Positions 24,904-36,316 of a stretch of DNA of 64,000 bases are shown here, piece after piece. A model generated the notes under the pieces. The model was not told the origin of the DNA, searched no databases, and saw only the letters and a program-made list of their open reading frames with translations. The stretch spans positions 5,606,501 to 5,670,500 of the forward strand of contig NC_053045.1 in the NCBI RefSeq assembly GCF_003473485.1. Direction: 5' to 3'. The position numbers were made by a program, and so were the translations under genes. This DNA comes from Medicago truncatula (lineage: Eukaryota; Streptophyta; Magnoliopsida; Fabales; Fabaceae). Each line of letters opens with the position of its first letter. Positions within the stretch are counted from its first letter, which is position 1.

Positions 24904-24968
24904 AGTGAATTATGGTATAAAGAAAATGTAAAGAAGAGGCTTTTTGTGAATAAAGTATATATTTCTCC

Positions 24969-24979
24969 CTTTATATAGA
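24969..24979 (-). promoter_or_regulatory. TATA box of RLP copy 1
   Basis: On the minus strand 'TCTATATAAAGGGAGAAA' lies about 70 bp before the start codon and matches the equivalent leader of RLP copy 2 (TCTATATAATAGGAGAAA). Confidence 0.65.
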
Positions 24980-25439
24980 CTACAAAAATTGGACTGTTGA
25001 TTAAATCAACCCAACCTGGTATGATCCTCGTGCGTTGGGAAACTTTCTTTTATAGGTATCACAAAAAGATAATAAAACTACATGTATTCTTATCCAACGA
25101 TAGTAGAGTCTAGCTGAAAGAGTCAATCCTCCATTTAAAAAGATGGTCACAACTTCTTTTATATGGATCATGTTAAGGGTATTTTGAAGGATTTAAAAAA
25201 CAAAATAATTGATAAGGTTTATGCAAAAAAAAGTTACTTTTTAAAATTAAAAAATGTTAAATTCACAATTTTTAAAATGAAAGTTCCTCTTCAGACTTCT
25301 TAAAGAGTGTCCTAAAGACACTTGTTAGCCTTTCCGTTTTTATATTAATGGTGGTAACAACTTTTTTCGACTGCACAAGAATGCATAATAGTTTTTTTTT
25401 TCTTTTTTTCATTTAGAGGAGAATGCATTATACTTTTTG

Positions 25440-26226
25440 TATATATTAACGTTAACACGACTTTGGAATTTGACTCAAGAATGAGTTTTTGTGCATGGTG
25501 ACAATCATGACACGATTTTGGAATCGTGATACGATTTTGAGACATAATGTAGATGTAACTACCGGTAAAACATCGTGGTGCGGTGGTAAAAATCATGAAA
25601 CCATTTTGGGATAAGGTAGGAGTATTGTACTATGTACAAGCTTTATCATGGCACGACTCTGGGCAATCGTGACACGATTTTGACAGGTTTTGGACACTAT
25701 ATATAAGCATTCATTGTTATTTTTGAAGGTAAAGCTTCAAGAGAGAGAGAAACTTGGAAAATTAAATGAGGTAACTTCATGATTGAGTGTCTTTGGTGTT
25801 CTTTTGGGTTGGAAACATTTGTAAACACCTTGGATGATTGAAAATCTTTGAGTGTCTTGTTCACGTACGGAAAGAGATTAAAAAATGGGTAGAAATTAGG
25901 TTTGTTCTTTGTGAACTTGTCGAAGCTAATTCCTTGTAGCTCGTTTGTATCTCTTTGTAAAGAACTCGTTGATAATGAAGCGGAGAGATCTCTCTCCCCA
26001 GAGTAGGTCATTGTTGGACTGAATTGGGTAAACATTTATTGGTGTGTTTGTTTCTCTTCTCTCGTTATCTTTTGTTTGTAGTCTTGTGTTTTTCACTTGA
26101 TTCCTGTATGAGATCTAGGTTTGTTATTGTTGTTGTTACGTGATGTTATTTTATATTGGTTACTACTTTCCTTTACTTCACACACCTAAGTTTATTGGTG
26201 TGAGATTTGAGTCCGAATTCACAACA
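25440..26226 (+). mobile_element. 5' LTR of a degraded copia element
   Basis: The sequence matches, in the opposite orientation, the solo LTR at 45838-46604, including the 'GTTGGACTGAATTGGGTAAA' neighbourhood and the end GAATTCACAACA at 26226. Its U3 part carries palindromic ATCGTGnCACGAT-type words at 25504, 25523, 25645 and 25666, just before a TATA box (CTATATATAAGC, 25698). The left end is approximate because the start is eroded. The gag remnant follows directly. Confidence 0.7.
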
Positions 26227-26643
26227 ATTGGCCCCCGCCGTGGGGCAAAGGCGTGAATTGGTAAGGTGAGTATCATGGGTTCAAAGTGGGATATCGAGAA
26301 ATTTATCGGAGACAATGAATTTGGATTATGGAAATTAAAGATGCAAGCCGTTTTGATACAACAAAAGTGTGAGAAATCTTTGAAGGATGAGGGTGCGTTG
26401 TCGGTCACCATGTCATAAGTGGAGAAGACTGAGATGGTGGACAAGGAAAATGAGGGATATTGTCTTGTGCCTCGGGGATAAAGTTTTGAGAGATGTCAGG
26501 ATGGAACCTACTGCGACATCGATGTGATCAATTGAAATTCTTAAAACAACAACTCTACTCATTTAAGAAGGTGGAGTCAAATGCCGTCATGGACCAACTT
26601 ATAGAGTTCAACAAATTTTTTGATGATTGGGAGAACATTACAA
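26227..26643 (+). pseudogene. Copia gag remnant
   Basis: After the LTR, an ATG at 26274 opens MGSKWDIEKFIGDNEFGLWK, then KMQAVLIQQKCEKSLKDEGAL, the standard N-terminus of copia capsid polyproteins. An in-frame TAA interrupts it near 26418. Later pieces (VEKTEMVDKE, LKQQLYSF, MDQLIEFNK) are in shifted frames. The element stops at about 26643, where RLP-flank sequence resumes, so the rest was deleted. Confidence 0.8.
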
Positions 26644-26760
26644 GGAACATGGAATTCCTCTCAAACTAAGCAATTGATTCCTTCTAAACCTAATTCATTT
26701 AAATTCAACTAGTGTTTTTTTTTCTTTCATATATTCATCTTTGGCTTCCGCAATTAGTTA
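26644..26760 (+). repeat. Remnant of RLP downstream flank
   Basis: 'GGAACATGGAATTCCTCTC' followed by 'TTCTAAACCTAA' and an 'AACTAACAAA' stretch matches the region downstream of RLP copy 4 (56283-56440) and a second copy at 56987. It therefore marks the 3' flank of an RLP gene no longer present here. Confidence 0.55.
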
Positions 26761-27999
26761 TTATAAAAAACCCAATTAAGTAAGAACTAACAAAATTAGG
26801 AACAAAAAAAATGGGATAAAACTTCAGTTTCATAAAAAGATACAAAGTTTTTGTGTAATATTTTTTTATTGTTATGAATAATTGACTTAGTGGATGTCCA
26901 TCCTTAGTCTTCCACCTTCCTATAATCTCCATTAGCGAGTGAATAGTTAGCGGACCTTAATTATTTTGATCGCCACTTACTCATTTTGTGTCCTATAAAT
27001 AGGACTCATATTTTATTGAAAAAGACACACTTGTGAATAGAATAATATACAAAGCTTTCATCATGATCTTCTTCGATCTTTATGCTTTTAGTTTATTTTA
27101 TAACATTTATTAAATTTTACCCTCAGCTTAAAACTTTTTTATTTCCATTTTATCTTTTCTTATCAATAAAATAACTCATGTTTTTGAAAGATCAGATAAA
27201 ATTTTACAACTTCTATTATTTGTAATTGATAAAAACGGAAAGCCTGTTTGGATGATTGAAGTTAATAATTTTTCCTTGACAAGAAAATTAATAATATTTA
27301 AATAGTGAGAATTATATGAAAAGATAAATAATATGAGATGAAAGAATAAAAAAAATTTATATTTTTTCAAGTGTACTTCACACGTTTAAAACTAAAGTCA
27401 TTCAATCTTTTAAACTGGCATTATTTTTGTTGAATGTAACCAAGAAAAAGAATTATTTTTGTTGAATAGACAACTAAAGTCAATTGACAGTTTAAGTGGT
27501 GGAAAACATTTGAAGACATTAAAGATCTTACCTTAATTTGAAAACTTTAAGGTCAATCTTTTAAAAATTTTATCTTAATTTGAGTGGTACAGGAACTAAG
27601 TCAAAGGTTGCTTTTGAGTGGTCACATTTGAAGACTTTAAAGTTCTTACCTTAATTTCCACGGTGTGGGAAAGACCTAGAATATTGTGTTTTCACCTAAA
27701 CATTAAGAAATAGCAAAAAATATGAATAAAATGAATAACTACCATCAAAACATAAAAACCTCTAAACATGGCAATAAAACGGTAGTTCCATAAACATTTA
27801 TTTTGAATGAGTGGCTCCATAAACTTGAAAACTTAGTTTCGTAACATTTACTCATGACTAACACATTGATAAGGACATGTAGGACAGTCAATAAGACTTT
27901 TTTTCAAGAACCAATTAACAATCAAGAAGATTAAACTGCGTACAGAATTGGGTTGGATGATCTAATATTCAATAGTTAAGCTTGTTGCAGCATGCAGTC
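26761..27999. other. Spacer and RLP copy 2 upstream region
   Basis: No gene. 27270-27700 is duplicated at 50850-51150, upstream of RLP copy 4 (shared 'TTCCACGGTGTGG' and 'GTCAATTGACAGTTT' words). 27900-28010 matches the proximal promoter of copies 4 and 38.3 kb. Confidence 0.5.
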
Positions 28000-28007
28000 T
28001 ATATAAT
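28000..28007 (+). promoter_or_regulatory. TATA box of RLP copy 2
   Basis: TATATAAT is followed by AGGAGAAAAAAGCTACG and lies about 50 bp before the ATG. The same context precedes the 38.3-kb pseudogene. Confidence 0.65.
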
Positions 28008-28055
28008 AGGAGAAAAAAGCTACGTTATTAACATACCATAACTTCATAATTCACT

Positions 28056-31000
28056 ATGAAAGCACACATAATCTTTTGGCTTTTCTTTATACCATTCTGC
28101 TTAATAAATTCCAGCTCTCACAATTTTGTTGTGAAAGGCTACTGTCTTGGCCATCAACGTTCGTTGTTGCTCCAATTGAAAAACAACCTTATATTCAACC
28201 CCGAAAAATCTTCAAAACTAGTGCATTGGAATCAAAGTGAATATGATTGTTGCAAATGGCATGGGGTAACATGCAAAGATGGACATGTTACAGCCCTTGA
28301 TCTTAGTCAAGAGTCTATTTCCGGAGGACTTAATGATTCAAGTGCTATTTTCAGCCTGCAATATCTGCAGAGTCTGAATTTGGCATTTAATGACTTTCAT
28401 TCTGTGATTCCTAAAGACTTGCATAAGCTGAAAAATTTGAGGTATCTCAACTTTTCTGATGCTGGCTTTGAGGGTCAAGTCCCGAAAGAAATTTCTCACC
28501 TTACAAGGTTGGTTACTCTTGATTTGTCTTCTTTAATTACTTCACATCAGAACATAAAACTTGAGAATCCAAATATAGAGACTCTTTTGAAAAACCTCAC
28601 AGATATCACAGAATTGTATCTAGATGGTGTAGCAATATCTGCCAGCGGAGAAAAATGGGTTCGTGCTTTATCTTCACTGAAGGGTCTTCGTGTTTTGAGC
28701 ATGTCATCATGCAATCTCTCTGGACCTTTTGATTCTTCACTATCCAAGCTTCAATCACTCTATTTTCTAAAATTGAACCACAATAATTTGTCAAGCATAC
28801 TGCCAGATTCCTTTGCAAATTTCTCCAATTTAACCATCCTACAACTAAGTAGTTGTGGCTTGAATGGTTTTTCCCCAAAACATATCTTTCAATTACAAAC
28901 ATTAAAGTTTCTTGACATATCAGATAATCAATATCTCCATGGTTCTTTACCAGACTTTCCACCGCTTGCAGCTCTTCAATACTTGAATCTAAGCCATACA
29001 AATTTCTCAGGATCGCTTCCAAATTCTTTTTCCAATCTGAAGCATTTGTCTACTATTGATCTATCTTACTGTCAATTCAATGGAACACTTCCTAGATCAA
29101 TGTCAAAACTCACCCAACTTCTTTATCTCGATCTATCTTCGAATAATCTAACAGGTCCACTCCCTTCTTTCAATATGTCCAAAAACCTCACATATATATC
29201 TCTTTTTCTCAATCATTTAAGTGGGAATTTACCATCTGATCATTTCGAGGGCCTCATTAATCTTGTAAGCGTCAATTTAGGGTTCAATTCTTTCAACGGA
29301 AATGTTCCCTCATCTGTGCTTAAGCTCCCATATTTGCGAGAATTGAAGCTTCCCTATAATCAACTTAATGGTACTTTGGGTGAATTCGATAGTACATACT
29401 CATCAGTATTGGAGATACTTGATTTGACCAGTAATAATTTGCAAGGACCTATTCCTTTGTCTGTCTTTAACATTAAAACACTTCGTTTCATTCAACTTTC
29501 GTACAACAAGTTTAATGGCACGATATACTTGGATATCATTAGAAGGTTAAGAAATTTAACTATACTAGGGCTCTCACATAACAACCTTTATGTTGATGTC
29601 AACATCAAACTTGATCATGACTTGTTGCCCTTTCCTAAGATGAGAATTCTAATGTTGGATTCTTGCAAGCTGAGAGAAATCCCTAGTTTCTTGAGAAACC
29701 AGTCCACGTTATTAGCTCTTCAAATATCTGAGAACAAGATTGAAGGACTAATACCCAATTGGATTTGGCAACTTGATTCTCTCATTACCTTGAATCTTTC
29801 CCATAACTATTTGATAGGTATGGAGAGAAGTGTTTCAAATTTCAGTTCTAACCTTTTAATAGGTGATTTTAGTTATAACCAACTCCAAGGGCCTATTTCT
29901 TTCATTCCCGGTTACGCAATATATTTGGACTACTCAAGCAATAGATTAAACTCTTTCATTCCGCCAGACATTGGAAACCACATCCCTTACATACGTTTGT
30001 TGTTTCTTTCAAACAACAATTTTCAGGGACAGATCCATGAATCTTTTTGTAATGCATCTACTCTAAACTTGCTAGATCTTTCCCACAATAACTTTGTTGG
30101 GACGATTCCCAAGTGTTTCGCAGCACTGAGTAGTAGTCTCAAGATGTTGAATTTTGGTGGAAACAAGCTCCGAGGTCATATTCCTACTACTATGTTTCAG
30201 AACTCATGTGCACTAAGGCTTTTGAATCTAAATGACAATCTTTTAGACAGTAGTGTACCAAAATCATTGGTCAATTGCAAAGAACTAGAAGTCCTTAACC
30301 TTGGAAAGAATTCATTAACCGGAAAATTTCCATGTTTTTTGAGCAAAATTTCCTCCCTAAGAGTAATGGTTTTAAGGTCAAATAAGTTCCATGGGTCTAT
30401 TAAATGCTCTAATAGCTTTGGTGATTGGAAGATGCTTCATATCGCTGATCTAGCCTCCAATAACTTCGGTGGAACATTATCACCTGCACTCTTAAATAGT
30501 TGGAAAGCAATGATGCGCGATGAGGACGAGCTTGGGCCAGAATTCGGCCATTTGTTTTTTGATATTGTTGATATCTTTCATCCTATGCGTTTCAAGGATG
30601 TACTACAAAATTTGAACAAAGTTCTTGCTTTGAAAGTGGCTAAACTTGTTGCAAACATGTCTCACTCTATTCTTGACCAGGCATATCTTGATGGTGGTTC
30701 GATTTTGGCAAATCTTGTTCGTTATCAGGATTCAATTATTATTGTCAACAAGGGTCAACAGATGAACCTGGTAAAAATTCAAAGTGCCTTCACTTATATA
30801 GATATGTCAAACAACTATTTGGAGGGGCCAATACCTTATGAGATAACGCAATTGAAAGCATTGAATGCTCTAAACTTGTCACATAATGCATTATCGAGCC
30901 ATATACCATCATCGGTGGGGAATTTGAAGAATCTTGAATCTTTGGACTTGTCAAACAACTCCTTAAATGGAAAGATTCCTCAAGAGCTTTCAAGTATATA

Positions 31001-31409
31001 TTTCCTTGAATATATGAACCTCTCGTTCAATCACCTTGTGGGACGAATTCCGTTGGGTACTCAAATACAATCATTTGATACAGATTCCTTCAAAGGGAAC
31101 GAAAGGTTATGTGGACCTCCATTGACCAACAATTGCAATGATGATGGAGTGCAAGGGCAACCGCCACCAGCATCTGAATTATCTCATTCTCATAATGACA
31201 GTTCAATCGATTGGAATTTCTTAAGTTTGGAGTTGGGATTTATTTTTGGCTTTGGAATTTTCATCCTCCCCCTTATTTGCTTGATGAAATGGAGGTTGTG
31301 GTATTCCAAACATGCAGATGAAATGCTTTACAGGTTCATCCCCCAGCTAGATTTTGTGTATGAACAGCATGAAGGGAAGAGGTATAGAACTCTGAGGTGG
31401 AGGTACTGA
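28056..31409 (+). CDS. LRR receptor-like protein, Ve1-like (RLP copy 2), 1,117 aa
   Basis: This is the best-preserved member of the cluster: a predicted cell-surface receptor that senses an extracellular ligand and depends on partner kinases. It has a signal peptide (MKAHIIFWLFFIPFCLINSS), a complete N-terminal cap with YCLGHQRSLLLQLKN and, some 35 residues later, DCCKWHGVTC, and about 30 LRRs. An island at roughly residues 825-920 (AMMRDEDELGPEFGHL ... YQDSIIIVNKGQQM) separates the main LRR block from the last four repeats. A short acidic/His spacer is followed by a membrane helix near 1056-1077 (ELGFIFGFGIFILPLICLM) and a 40-aa cytoplasmic tail ending LRWRY. Single exon; no lesion. Many NxS/T sites fit secretion. 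Its 3' UTR resembles that of the 32.4-kb fragment. Ligand specificity cannot be read from sequence. Confidence 0.95.
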   Translation: MKAHIIFWLFFIPFCLINSSSHNFVVKGYCLGHQRSLLLQLKNNLIFNPEKSSKLVHWNQSEYDCCKWHGVTCKDGHVTALDLSQESISGGLNDSSAIFSLQYLQSLNLAFNDFHSVIPKDLHKLKNLRYLNFSDAGFEGQVPKEISHLTRLVTLDLSSLITSHQNIKLENPNIETLLKNLTDITELYLDGVAISASGEKWVRALSSLKGLRVLSMSSCNLSGPFDSSLSKLQSLYFLKLNHNNLSSILPDSFANFSNLTILQLSSCGLNGFSPKHIFQLQTLKFLDISDNQYLHGSLPDFPPLAALQYLNLSHTNFSGSLPNSFSNLKHLSTIDLSYCQFNGTLPRSMSKLTQLLYLDLSSNNLTGPLPSFNMSKNLTYISLFLNHLSGNLPSDHFEGLINLVSVNLGFNSFNGNVPSSVLKLPYLRELKLPYNQLNGTLGEFDSTYSSVLEILDLTSNNLQGPIPLSVFNIKTLRFIQLSYNKFNGTIYLDIIRRLRNLTILGLSHNNLYVDVNIKLDHDLLPFPKMRILMLDSCKLREIPSFLRNQSTLLALQISENKIEGLIPNWIWQLDSLITLNLSHNYLIGMERSVSNFSSNLLIGDFSYNQLQGPISFIPGYAIYLDYSSNRLNSFIPPDIGNHIPYIRLLFLSNNNFQGQIHESFCNASTLNLLDLSHNNFVGTIPKCFAALSSSLKMLNFGGNKLRGHIPTTMFQNSCALRLLNLNDNLLDSSVPKSLVNCKELEVLNLGKNSLTGKFPCFLSKISSLRVMVLRSNKFHGSIKCSNSFGDWKMLHIADLASNNFGGTLSPALLNSWKAMMRDEDELGPEFGHLFFDIVDIFHPMRFKDVLQNLNKVLALKVAKLVANMSHSILDQAYLDGGSILANLVRYQDSIIIVNKGQQMNLVKIQSAFTYIDMSNNYLEGPIPYEITQLKALNALNLSHNALSSHIPSSVGNLKNLESLDLSNNSLNGKIPQELSSIYFLEYMNLSFNHLVGRIPLGTQIQSFDTDSFKGNERLCGPPLTNNCNDDGVQGQPPPASELSHSHNDSSIDWNFLSLELGFIFGFGIFILPLICLMKWRLWYSKHADEMLYRFIPQLDFVYEQHEGKRYRTLRWRY

Positions 31410-32189
31410 TTGTTTACAGGCAGTAGTGTTAAAATAAGGATTCACTAGATTGTATCCATTAAAGTATAGTTATAAAGAAAATAATTAAAATGGTATTGAA
31501 ATGTATATCCTTCAGTTTAAATTTTGTTGAGTTGTACTTGTAAATCAGTTATGTCATTATTCACACACATGTTTTTGTGTATATTTAGTATTACTATATT
31601 GAGATTCGCATATACTCCGCACGCTATTTGGTTGGTTGATTGACTGTATCTTTTGTTTGTATTTCAAAATTTGACAACATAATCTAGTAGAATTAGAATG
31701 TTATTCTGTGTATTTGTGTAGTTTTGACATAGTTTATTCAAATTGTGCAACAAAAAAACATGACAAAATTGGAAACATAATGGACATCAAGTAAATCACT
31801 AAACTGAATATATTCAAAGAGACTCGTACTGTATACCTAAGTTTCATAAAAGAGGAAATGAGTGGAAATGTATACCTTATTTGCAGGGAAATTAGAATTC
31901 CTCTTAAAGTAGGCACTTTCCTTCATCTAAACCAAGTTTGTCAAAAATTTGCTAGTTTTCGCATAAGTTGATCTTGTGCTTCTGTACAACAAAATAACAA
32001 ATTGAATGATAAATGTTAGTTGTTATTTTCTTATCACTCTTGGTACTTCAAAAGTTAGTTATAATAAACACAAGACTAAGTAACCACAAACCAAAAGTTG
32101 AAAATTAAAAAGCAAAAACCTCTTTTATATGACTACTTTGCTTCTCAGATTACTGTTGTTAAGTCTAAGAAATCTGCAAGTTACGTGAT
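31410..32189. other. RLP copy 2 3' region
   Basis: The 3' UTR (31410-31620) shares 'AAAATAAG-ATTCACTA' with the 3' side of the 32.4-kb fragment. 31880-31975 holds another 'TTGCAGGGAA' flank word like those at 56277 and 56987. No gene. Confidence 0.5.
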
Positions 32190-32395
32190 AACTCACCACT
32201 GCAGTTAGTTTGCTAGCTATTTTCATAATAATGACTCTGTATTAGAGTATATGCTAGTTTCTCTGCTGTTATTTCAGTTTTATATATACCAGTTATATAT
32301 GTACTTCAAAAGTTAGTTTAACAAAATATTATCATTTAGTTTCATCTTTCACTCTGCATTTTGTCCTTATCATTGAACTTTCACCACATTATCTA
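32190..32395 (+). repeat. Orphan RLP 3' UTR segment
   Basis: 'TGCAGTTAGTTTGCTAGC', 'TAGTTTCTCTGCTG' and 'ACTTCAAAAGTTAGTT' match the 3' UTRs after RLP copy 4 (55930-56100), the 38-kb pseudogene (39970-40150) and copy 1 (minus strand, 21230-21480). Here it has no coding region before it and sits just upstream of the truncated copy at 32414, marking a recombination joint. Confidence 0.65.
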
Positions 32396-32413
32396 TTGAA
32401 AAATGATGGGTGA

Positions 32414-33523
32414 ATGCTTTTGTGCATTATTCCTCAGCTTAAGGCTGGTTTTTATAGTGAGGATGGAATTAATTCTCTCCTTGAGTTCAGCTTAAGGTCT
32501 AATAAACTCCATGGTTCTATTGGGTGCCCAAATAACACTGGTGATTGGGAGATGCTTCATATTGTAGATATAGCCTCCAATAATTTGAGCGGCACAATAT
32601 CAGGTACATTGTTAAAAAGTTGGAAGGCAATGATGCGTGATGGAGGTGTGCTTGGGCCAGAACTTGGTCATTTGTATTTTGAAATTGTCGATAACTTCCA
32701 TCCTATGAGTTTCCAGGCTATATTACCACATTTGAACAAATATCTTGCACTGAAATTGCTTAAACTTGTTGCGAACATTTCTCTCTCTATCGTTGATCAA
32801 GGTTTTGCTGATATTAACTCATTGGATCTTGATCATTATCAAGACTCAATTATTGTTGTCAACAAAGGTAGACAAATGAAGTTTGTCAAAATTGAAATGG
32901 CATTCACTTATGTGGATATATCAAACAACTATTTGGAGGGGCCAATACCTGATGAGCTAATGGAATTGGAAGTATTGAATGCTCTGAACTTATCACATAA
33001 TGCTTTTATGGGTCATATATCGTCATCTGTGGGAAATTTGAAGAATCTTGAGTCTATAGACTTTTCAAACAATTTCTTCAATGGAGAGATTCCTCAAGAG
33101 CTTTCTAGTTTATCTTATATGGGATATCTAAATCTCTCGTTCAATCACCTAGTGGGGCGAATTCCATTAGGTACTCAAGTCCAAACCTTTGATGCAGATT
33201 CTTTTGAAGGGAATGAAGGATTATGTGGACCTCCACTGACCAGCAATTGCAGCGATGATGGAATCCAGGGGCTGCCACCACAAGCATCCGAATCATCTCA
33301 TTCTCATACCGAGAGTTCAATTGATTGGAATTTCTTAAGTGTGGAGTTGGGATTTATTTTCGGCTTTGGAGTTTTCATTCTTCCTATTATTTTATGGGGA
33401 AAATGGAGGTTGTGGTATTCCAAACATGTAGATGAAATTCTTTACAAGTTCATATCCCGACTTGATTTTGTGTATGAACAGCATGAAGGGAAGAGGTACA
33501 GAACTTTAAGGTGGAGATACTGA
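32414..33523 (+). pseudogene. Truncated RLP (copy 3): last LRRs, membrane helix and tail
   Basis: The 369-aa open frame matches full-length RLPs only from SLRSNKLHGSIGCPN (about residue 27 on). It includes the island (AMMRDGGVLGPELGHL ... YQDSIIVVNKGRQM), the final LRRs, the membrane helix ELGFIFGFGVFILPII and the tail ending LRWRY. The first ~25 residues (MLLCIIPQLKAGFYSEDG) have no RLP counterpart and no signal peptide is evident. About 750 N-terminal residues are missing. The frame itself is undamaged, which could mean recent truncation or use as an exon. Most likely a 5'-truncated pseudogene; a dominant-negative membrane stub is an alternative only if it is transcribed. Confidence 0.8.
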
Positions 33524-33599
33524 TTGCATAACTCTTGGGTTCAATACTATAGCTCCAACAATTTGCACTCCTCTATTATGTGTGTTTGTATTTAATTTG

Positions 33600-34068
33600 C
33601 TCGTCTTTGCCAGCAGTATTTAGTTTCAAAATAAGAATTCACTATATTTGTGTCCATTAGTCAGGTAGAGCCTTGTTTTATAACAAATAATAATTAAATA
33701 GTTTTAAAATGTTTATATCATATGGTGTTTAGCGGTGTTTTTGGTAAACAATAAGGGCTGATTTTGATTATTACAAGCAGGATATCAAACTAGAAATCCT
33801 AGTACATTGAGTGCATTGTTTTTCAAGAAAAAAGAGAAAAGAGTTTGTGTTCAAGTTCATAGGTTGCTTTACTAACAAGACGAGATTGTATGACATCTTT
33901 CGACAGAAAAAGGTTTTTAAAAGCAGTGAATGCAAAGTAAAGGCAGAAAGTTAAAATTGCATAAACTTAAAATAAAATAAAAAAAGATAAATTGTATTGC
34001 ATTAAAAATAAAGGTAGTTCGACAAATCATTTACATACATTATGTATGACTCTTTTCTCTTGTCACGA
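33600..34068. other. Spacer after RLP copy 3
   Basis: 3' UTR-like sequence up to about 33720, then A/T-rich spacer without a recognised feature. Confidence 0.4.
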
Positions 34069-35830
34069 CCCAAAATCTAAAATCGTGACCGGCGCACGAA
34101 CTAGAACATCCTAGTCCGGCAAGCCTATTGACGACACTTGACAAACTATAATTTAAACAATTTTCAAATTTGACTTTCATAAAAAAAAATATTCACTGAA
34201 ATTTCGACAGAGCTTCTACTGTATTTTTAACATTTCCAAGATTTGAATCTTGTTTTAAGAAAATTTGTTTCATCAGCCCGTATCTCAAATAACTTTTTGT
34301 TCATATTTGTACAACTCAGAATAAAACATCATAGGCTTCAAGTAGCTGCAGATACATCAATTGACATTAAAATATAAAAAGGAGCCAACCAAGGAGGCCT
34401 ACCAAAAGTGACACTGCGAAAACTTTGAATATGCTAGCTAGCAGCTTTCTTCATAGCTACTTGGAAATCTGAAGGAAACAAAATAGAAAGTAAAAGAGTA
34501 AGTCATAAGGACTTAGTGAAAGACAACAACCACTACCCACTAGAAGAGAAACACACAAGGACACGATTATTTAGTTTTCTCAAATCAAATTTTAAATATA
34601 TAACAAGCTCACACTAAAGTGTGCCATGAAAACTCATAAAACTTTATAAATTTATTAAACCAAACAAGACTATATCAAAAATCCATCAAAAGTGAAACCA
34701 AATCTACCACTTTAAAGCAAATATAGAAATAGAGTATAATGAGAAGGAATGAAAATAATCAAATCCAAATAGAATATAAAAAAAAAAAAATCGAATTTAA
34801 TGAAATGGAATCAAAATAATCACTTCAAAGAAAATATAAAATTGTATTCAATTTCATAATACCAAAATAATCAACTTTAAATAAAGTATAGAAATCCAAC
34901 TTTTGTAAAAATAAATAAATGGGTGAATCGAGAACTATCTCCATCTTGTTGATAGTCCTCTCCTCCTAATGGTGGCCTTTCCATAGGGGCGGCTCCATCT
35001 AACGGATCACTCTTTTCTCTCGACTCAAAACAAAATGTACAACATTTTTTGGTTTGGGAGTTTACATCTCATTGATAGCCCTCTCCTCCTGAGCAGACTT
35101 TCCATAGGGGCGACTCTATCTAACGGAGTAACTCTAGCTACCTAACCAAAATCACATAGTAGGTGCACGTATGTCGTCGTCATTATAACCGTAATTTTCA
35201 AAACACCATACTTAAAACATATGTCTAAAACCATATTTCACAATTATATAAGGAACCTTATGTCAAAATACTTTCCCCAAAACTCAATTGAAAAGCCACA
35301 ATATAAGTAAATCCAAATTCAAATCCAAATCCAAATTTGGTACATATTAATATCAAATCCTTTCAACAAAAACTTATATTTCAAACCGTGCTTTACAACG
35401 TACGAAAACAAGTGCCAAGATGCATGAAATCAATTTTCAATTCTAAAATCCATTACTTTATAAATCATAAATCATAGGTCAATCCAAACCCTAAATCTGA
35501 AGTATAATAGTATCAAAATAATTTTCAAAACAAAAACATATTTCTCAAAAACCATTTTTGTCAACATCTCAAAACTTATGCTAGTAGTATATGCAACCAA
35601 ATCTCAATTTCAAAACCTTTGCTCAATAAATCATAGACAAGTTCAAATAGAGACCATAGATTCATGACCTTATACATAAATTTCAATGACAAGAAAAATG
35701 TTCAAAAGGGTGTGCTTCCCGTTTTGATAAATACTTTAACTTATAAAATCATCAAAATAACAATAATAACAATAATTTCCTTAAAAAATAATAATTAAAA
35801 TATATGATAATGATCGTCATCAATTCACAA
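34069..35830. mobile_element. LTR-like repeat, approximate limits
   Basis: It starts TGTCACGACCCAAAATC, a common plant gypsy LTR start, and contains two related blocks at 34958 and 35081 ('CTTTCCATAGGGGCG-CT' plus 'CATCTAACGGA'). No coding frame. The 3' end is not defined; I stop where RLP-flank-like repeats begin. Confidence 0.4.
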
Positions 35831-35876
35831 TTTTGGAGAATCAATTTCGTTCCTAGCAATGCTTTCCAATGACCAC

Positions 35877-36030
35877 CGAAGCAATTTTCACACGATGGAA
35901 ACGGTTACAATTGAAGACTTTGAAGGTGTTACCCTAATTTCCACGCGATGGAAACGGTCACATTTGAAGACTTTAATGGTGTGTGTTACCCTAATTTCCA
36001 CGCAATGGAAAAGACCTAAAATCAAGTATG
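35877..36030. repeat. Tandem copies of an RLP upstream word
   Basis: 'GATGGAAACGGT-ACA-TTGAAGACTTT' followed by 'ACCCTAATTTCCACGC' occurs two and a half times (35895, 35948, 36002). The same word occurs singly upstream of RLP copies 2 (27620-27680) and 4 (51060-51115). Confidence 0.65.
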
Positions 36031-36214
36031 AAAGCCCATATTGTGATTTCTTTCTTTTAGGATAATTCTAGATTTCCAAAAATATTCATCAAAAACAAGT
36101 TCATAAGAAACACTAGATTTCCAAATTCTTTCCTTTTATGATTAATTCTAGATTTCCAAAATATACATAAAAAAAAAAGTTCATAAGAAAAACTAGATTT
36201 CCAAACTAAATGGA

Positions 36215-36303
36215 TTTTTTTTTTTTGTAGTGTCCAGAGTTTGAACACCAGACCTTGCATACATTATGCATGATCCTTACCAACTGAGTTAAGTTCACGG
36301 GGA
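36215..36303 (-). mobile_element. tRNA-derived SINE with 13-bp target duplication
   Basis: Read on the minus strand it has an A box (TTAACTCAGTTGG), a B box (GTGTTCAAACTC) and a short A-tail. It is flanked by a perfect CAAACTAAATGGA at 36202-36214 and 36304-36316. At about 90 bp it is very short for a SINE. Same family as 2449-2575. Confidence 0.85.
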
Positions 36304-36316
36304 CAAACTAAATGGA